A stretch of DNA of 64,000 bases from JAZKAR01 sp040389065 (GTDB lineage: Bacteria; Pseudomonadota; Gammaproteobacteria; Burkholderiales; Casimicrobiaceae): assembly GCA_040389065.1 (NCBI GenBank), contig JAZKAR010000011.1, positions 1-64,000 of the forward strand. Direction: 5' to 3'. The notes beneath the pieces are model-generated. The model was not told where the DNA came from. It did not search any database and was given only the letters and a program-made list of their open reading frames with translations. Every line of letters starts with the position of its first letter. Within the stretch, counting starts at the first letter, position 1. Positions 63,386 to 64,000 of the stretch are shown piece by piece. A program made the position numbers and the translations under genes.

Positions 63386-64000
63386 GGTTTGTTCTACCTT
63401 GGAGAAAAAATAAGAAGGACGTTCATGTTTTTCTAAAAGGTTTGAATAAGACAAGTCTTTATGGGTTGTCGAGTTTATTGCTTTTAGTGCTTCTTTCAAG
63501 CTTAGTGGTTTGGAAATGGGGAAACCGTTTTTCTTCAGAGCCACTGTCAACGCAACATTCAATATTTGAATCCCATTATTTGGTAGAAGGGGTGCAAGCA
63601 GAAATTTACGATACCCCTGCTACGGGAAATGCTTCTAATGGCCAATTAGCATTGCCACGCCGTCATCTTCATTTTAGTGCCCAGCGTTTGTTAGCAATGG
63701 ATGAGGCAGGCAGCCGGTGGCTGGTAGAGGTTCCGATTTTTACTGGAATTGAAGATAATGGCAAGCAGGTAACGGTAAAGAGCCCTACTGCGCAGTGGGA
63801 TAATCATAAACAGCAAGGTTATTTTCCTTCGCAGGTAGAGGTTATTTATCAACAACCTGGTCAACCAGAGGCAAGATTAAAAACCCGAGAGTTAATTTGG
63901 AAAACTAAAGAGCGTATCATCATGACAGAGCAGCCTTTTAGTTTGGTTTATGGATCACAAATATTGCAAGCTAAAGGTTTATATTGGGATTTAGCAGCGG
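63382..64000 (+). CDS. lptC: LPS export protein LptC (3' end outside window)
   Basis: At least 206 codons, open to the window edge. The GTG at 63382 overlaps the kdsC stop and has AAAGGAGGGGG upstream. One N-terminal TM segment (about 27-47) follows a short basic tail. A beta-jellyroll-type periplasmic part follows (HSIFESHYLVEGVQAEIYDT..., PRRHLHFSAQRLLAMDEAGSRW, KTRELIWKTKERIIMTEQPFSLVYGSQILQAKGLYWDL). It passes LPS from LptBFG to LptA. The family assignment rests on position and on this late motif. Confidence 0.85.
   Translation, partial: MRFVLPWRKNKKDVHVFLKGLNKTSLYGLSSLLLLVLLSSLVVWKWGNRFSSEPLSTQHSIFESHYLVEGVQAEIYDTPATGNASNGQLALPRRHLHFSAQRLLAMDEAGSRWLVEVPIFTGIEDNGKQVTVKSPTAQWDNHKQQGYFPSQVEVIYQQPGQPEARLKTRELIWKTKERIIMTEQPFSLVYGSQILQAKGLYWDLAA

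Overview
The window is an AT-rich chromosomal segment of a Gram-negative, ubiquinone-using bacterium, most likely a betaproteobacterium of the Burkholderiales (Alcaligenaceae-like). Supporting signs are a Bordetella/Neisseria-type 16-strand porin, argC next to erpA, argS next to a SPOR protein and dsbA, era-pdxJ-acpS, coq7, and LPS genes (waaF, kdsC, lptC). No rRNA, tRNA, CRISPR array, phage or transposase gene was seen.

Left end (1-9922, minus strand): the 5' 3.3 kilocodons of one giant surface/secreted protein that runs off the window. It has a filamentous-haemagglutinin-type secretion domain, then five repeated blocks of GLUG motifs, then YDG-like repeats. Upstream of it on the same strand lies a complete macA-macB-outer-membrane-factor efflux operon (10247-15173).

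Iron/flavin region (15462-28561): a PepSY membrane protein, an ApbE flavin transferase fused to DUF2271, and a DUF4198 protein. These are followed by two convergent TonB-receptor plus PiuC-type hydroxylase units with an FMN alpha-hydroxy-acid oxidase between them, and a membrane-anchored diflavin reductase. Fur-box-like palindromes stand upstream of the first receptor (15/15 match to the 7-1-7 motif), the second receptor and the reductase. Together they look like one iron-acquisition regulon: receptors bring in ferric siderophore, PiuC/oxidase/reductase/flavinylation genes probably process or reduce it.

Middle (28888-39218): a GH18 lipoprotein with a long Ser/Thr linker, pdxH, a HAD phosphatase, a degenerate alpha/beta hydrolase, a DUF1345 membrane protein, a soluble triple-PAS chemoreceptor, acpS-pdxJ-era (recO is not between era and pdxJ), and an unknown secreted protein.

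Right half (39752-64000): mostly housekeeping genes: argS, SPOR protein, dsbA, small lipoprotein, glyA, gltX, HU, tldD, mscL, GST, esterase, two cytochromes c, fdxA, rpoD, waaF, argC, erpA, roxA, yggX, porin, coq7, panC, kdsC and the start of lptC.

Small repeats stand out. Four copies of a 115-130 bp, TA-flanked inverted-repeat element (30142, 39280, 48926, 49544) are scattered in intergenic DNA; two of them bracket mscL. A different ~144 bp inverted-repeat element overlaps the apbE stop codon. There is also a 9-copy hexamer, a 7-copy 9-mer inside macA, a 21-bp tandem duplication before rpoD and a perfect 26-bp palindrome. A 10-N assembly gap interrupts the first TonB receptor gene.
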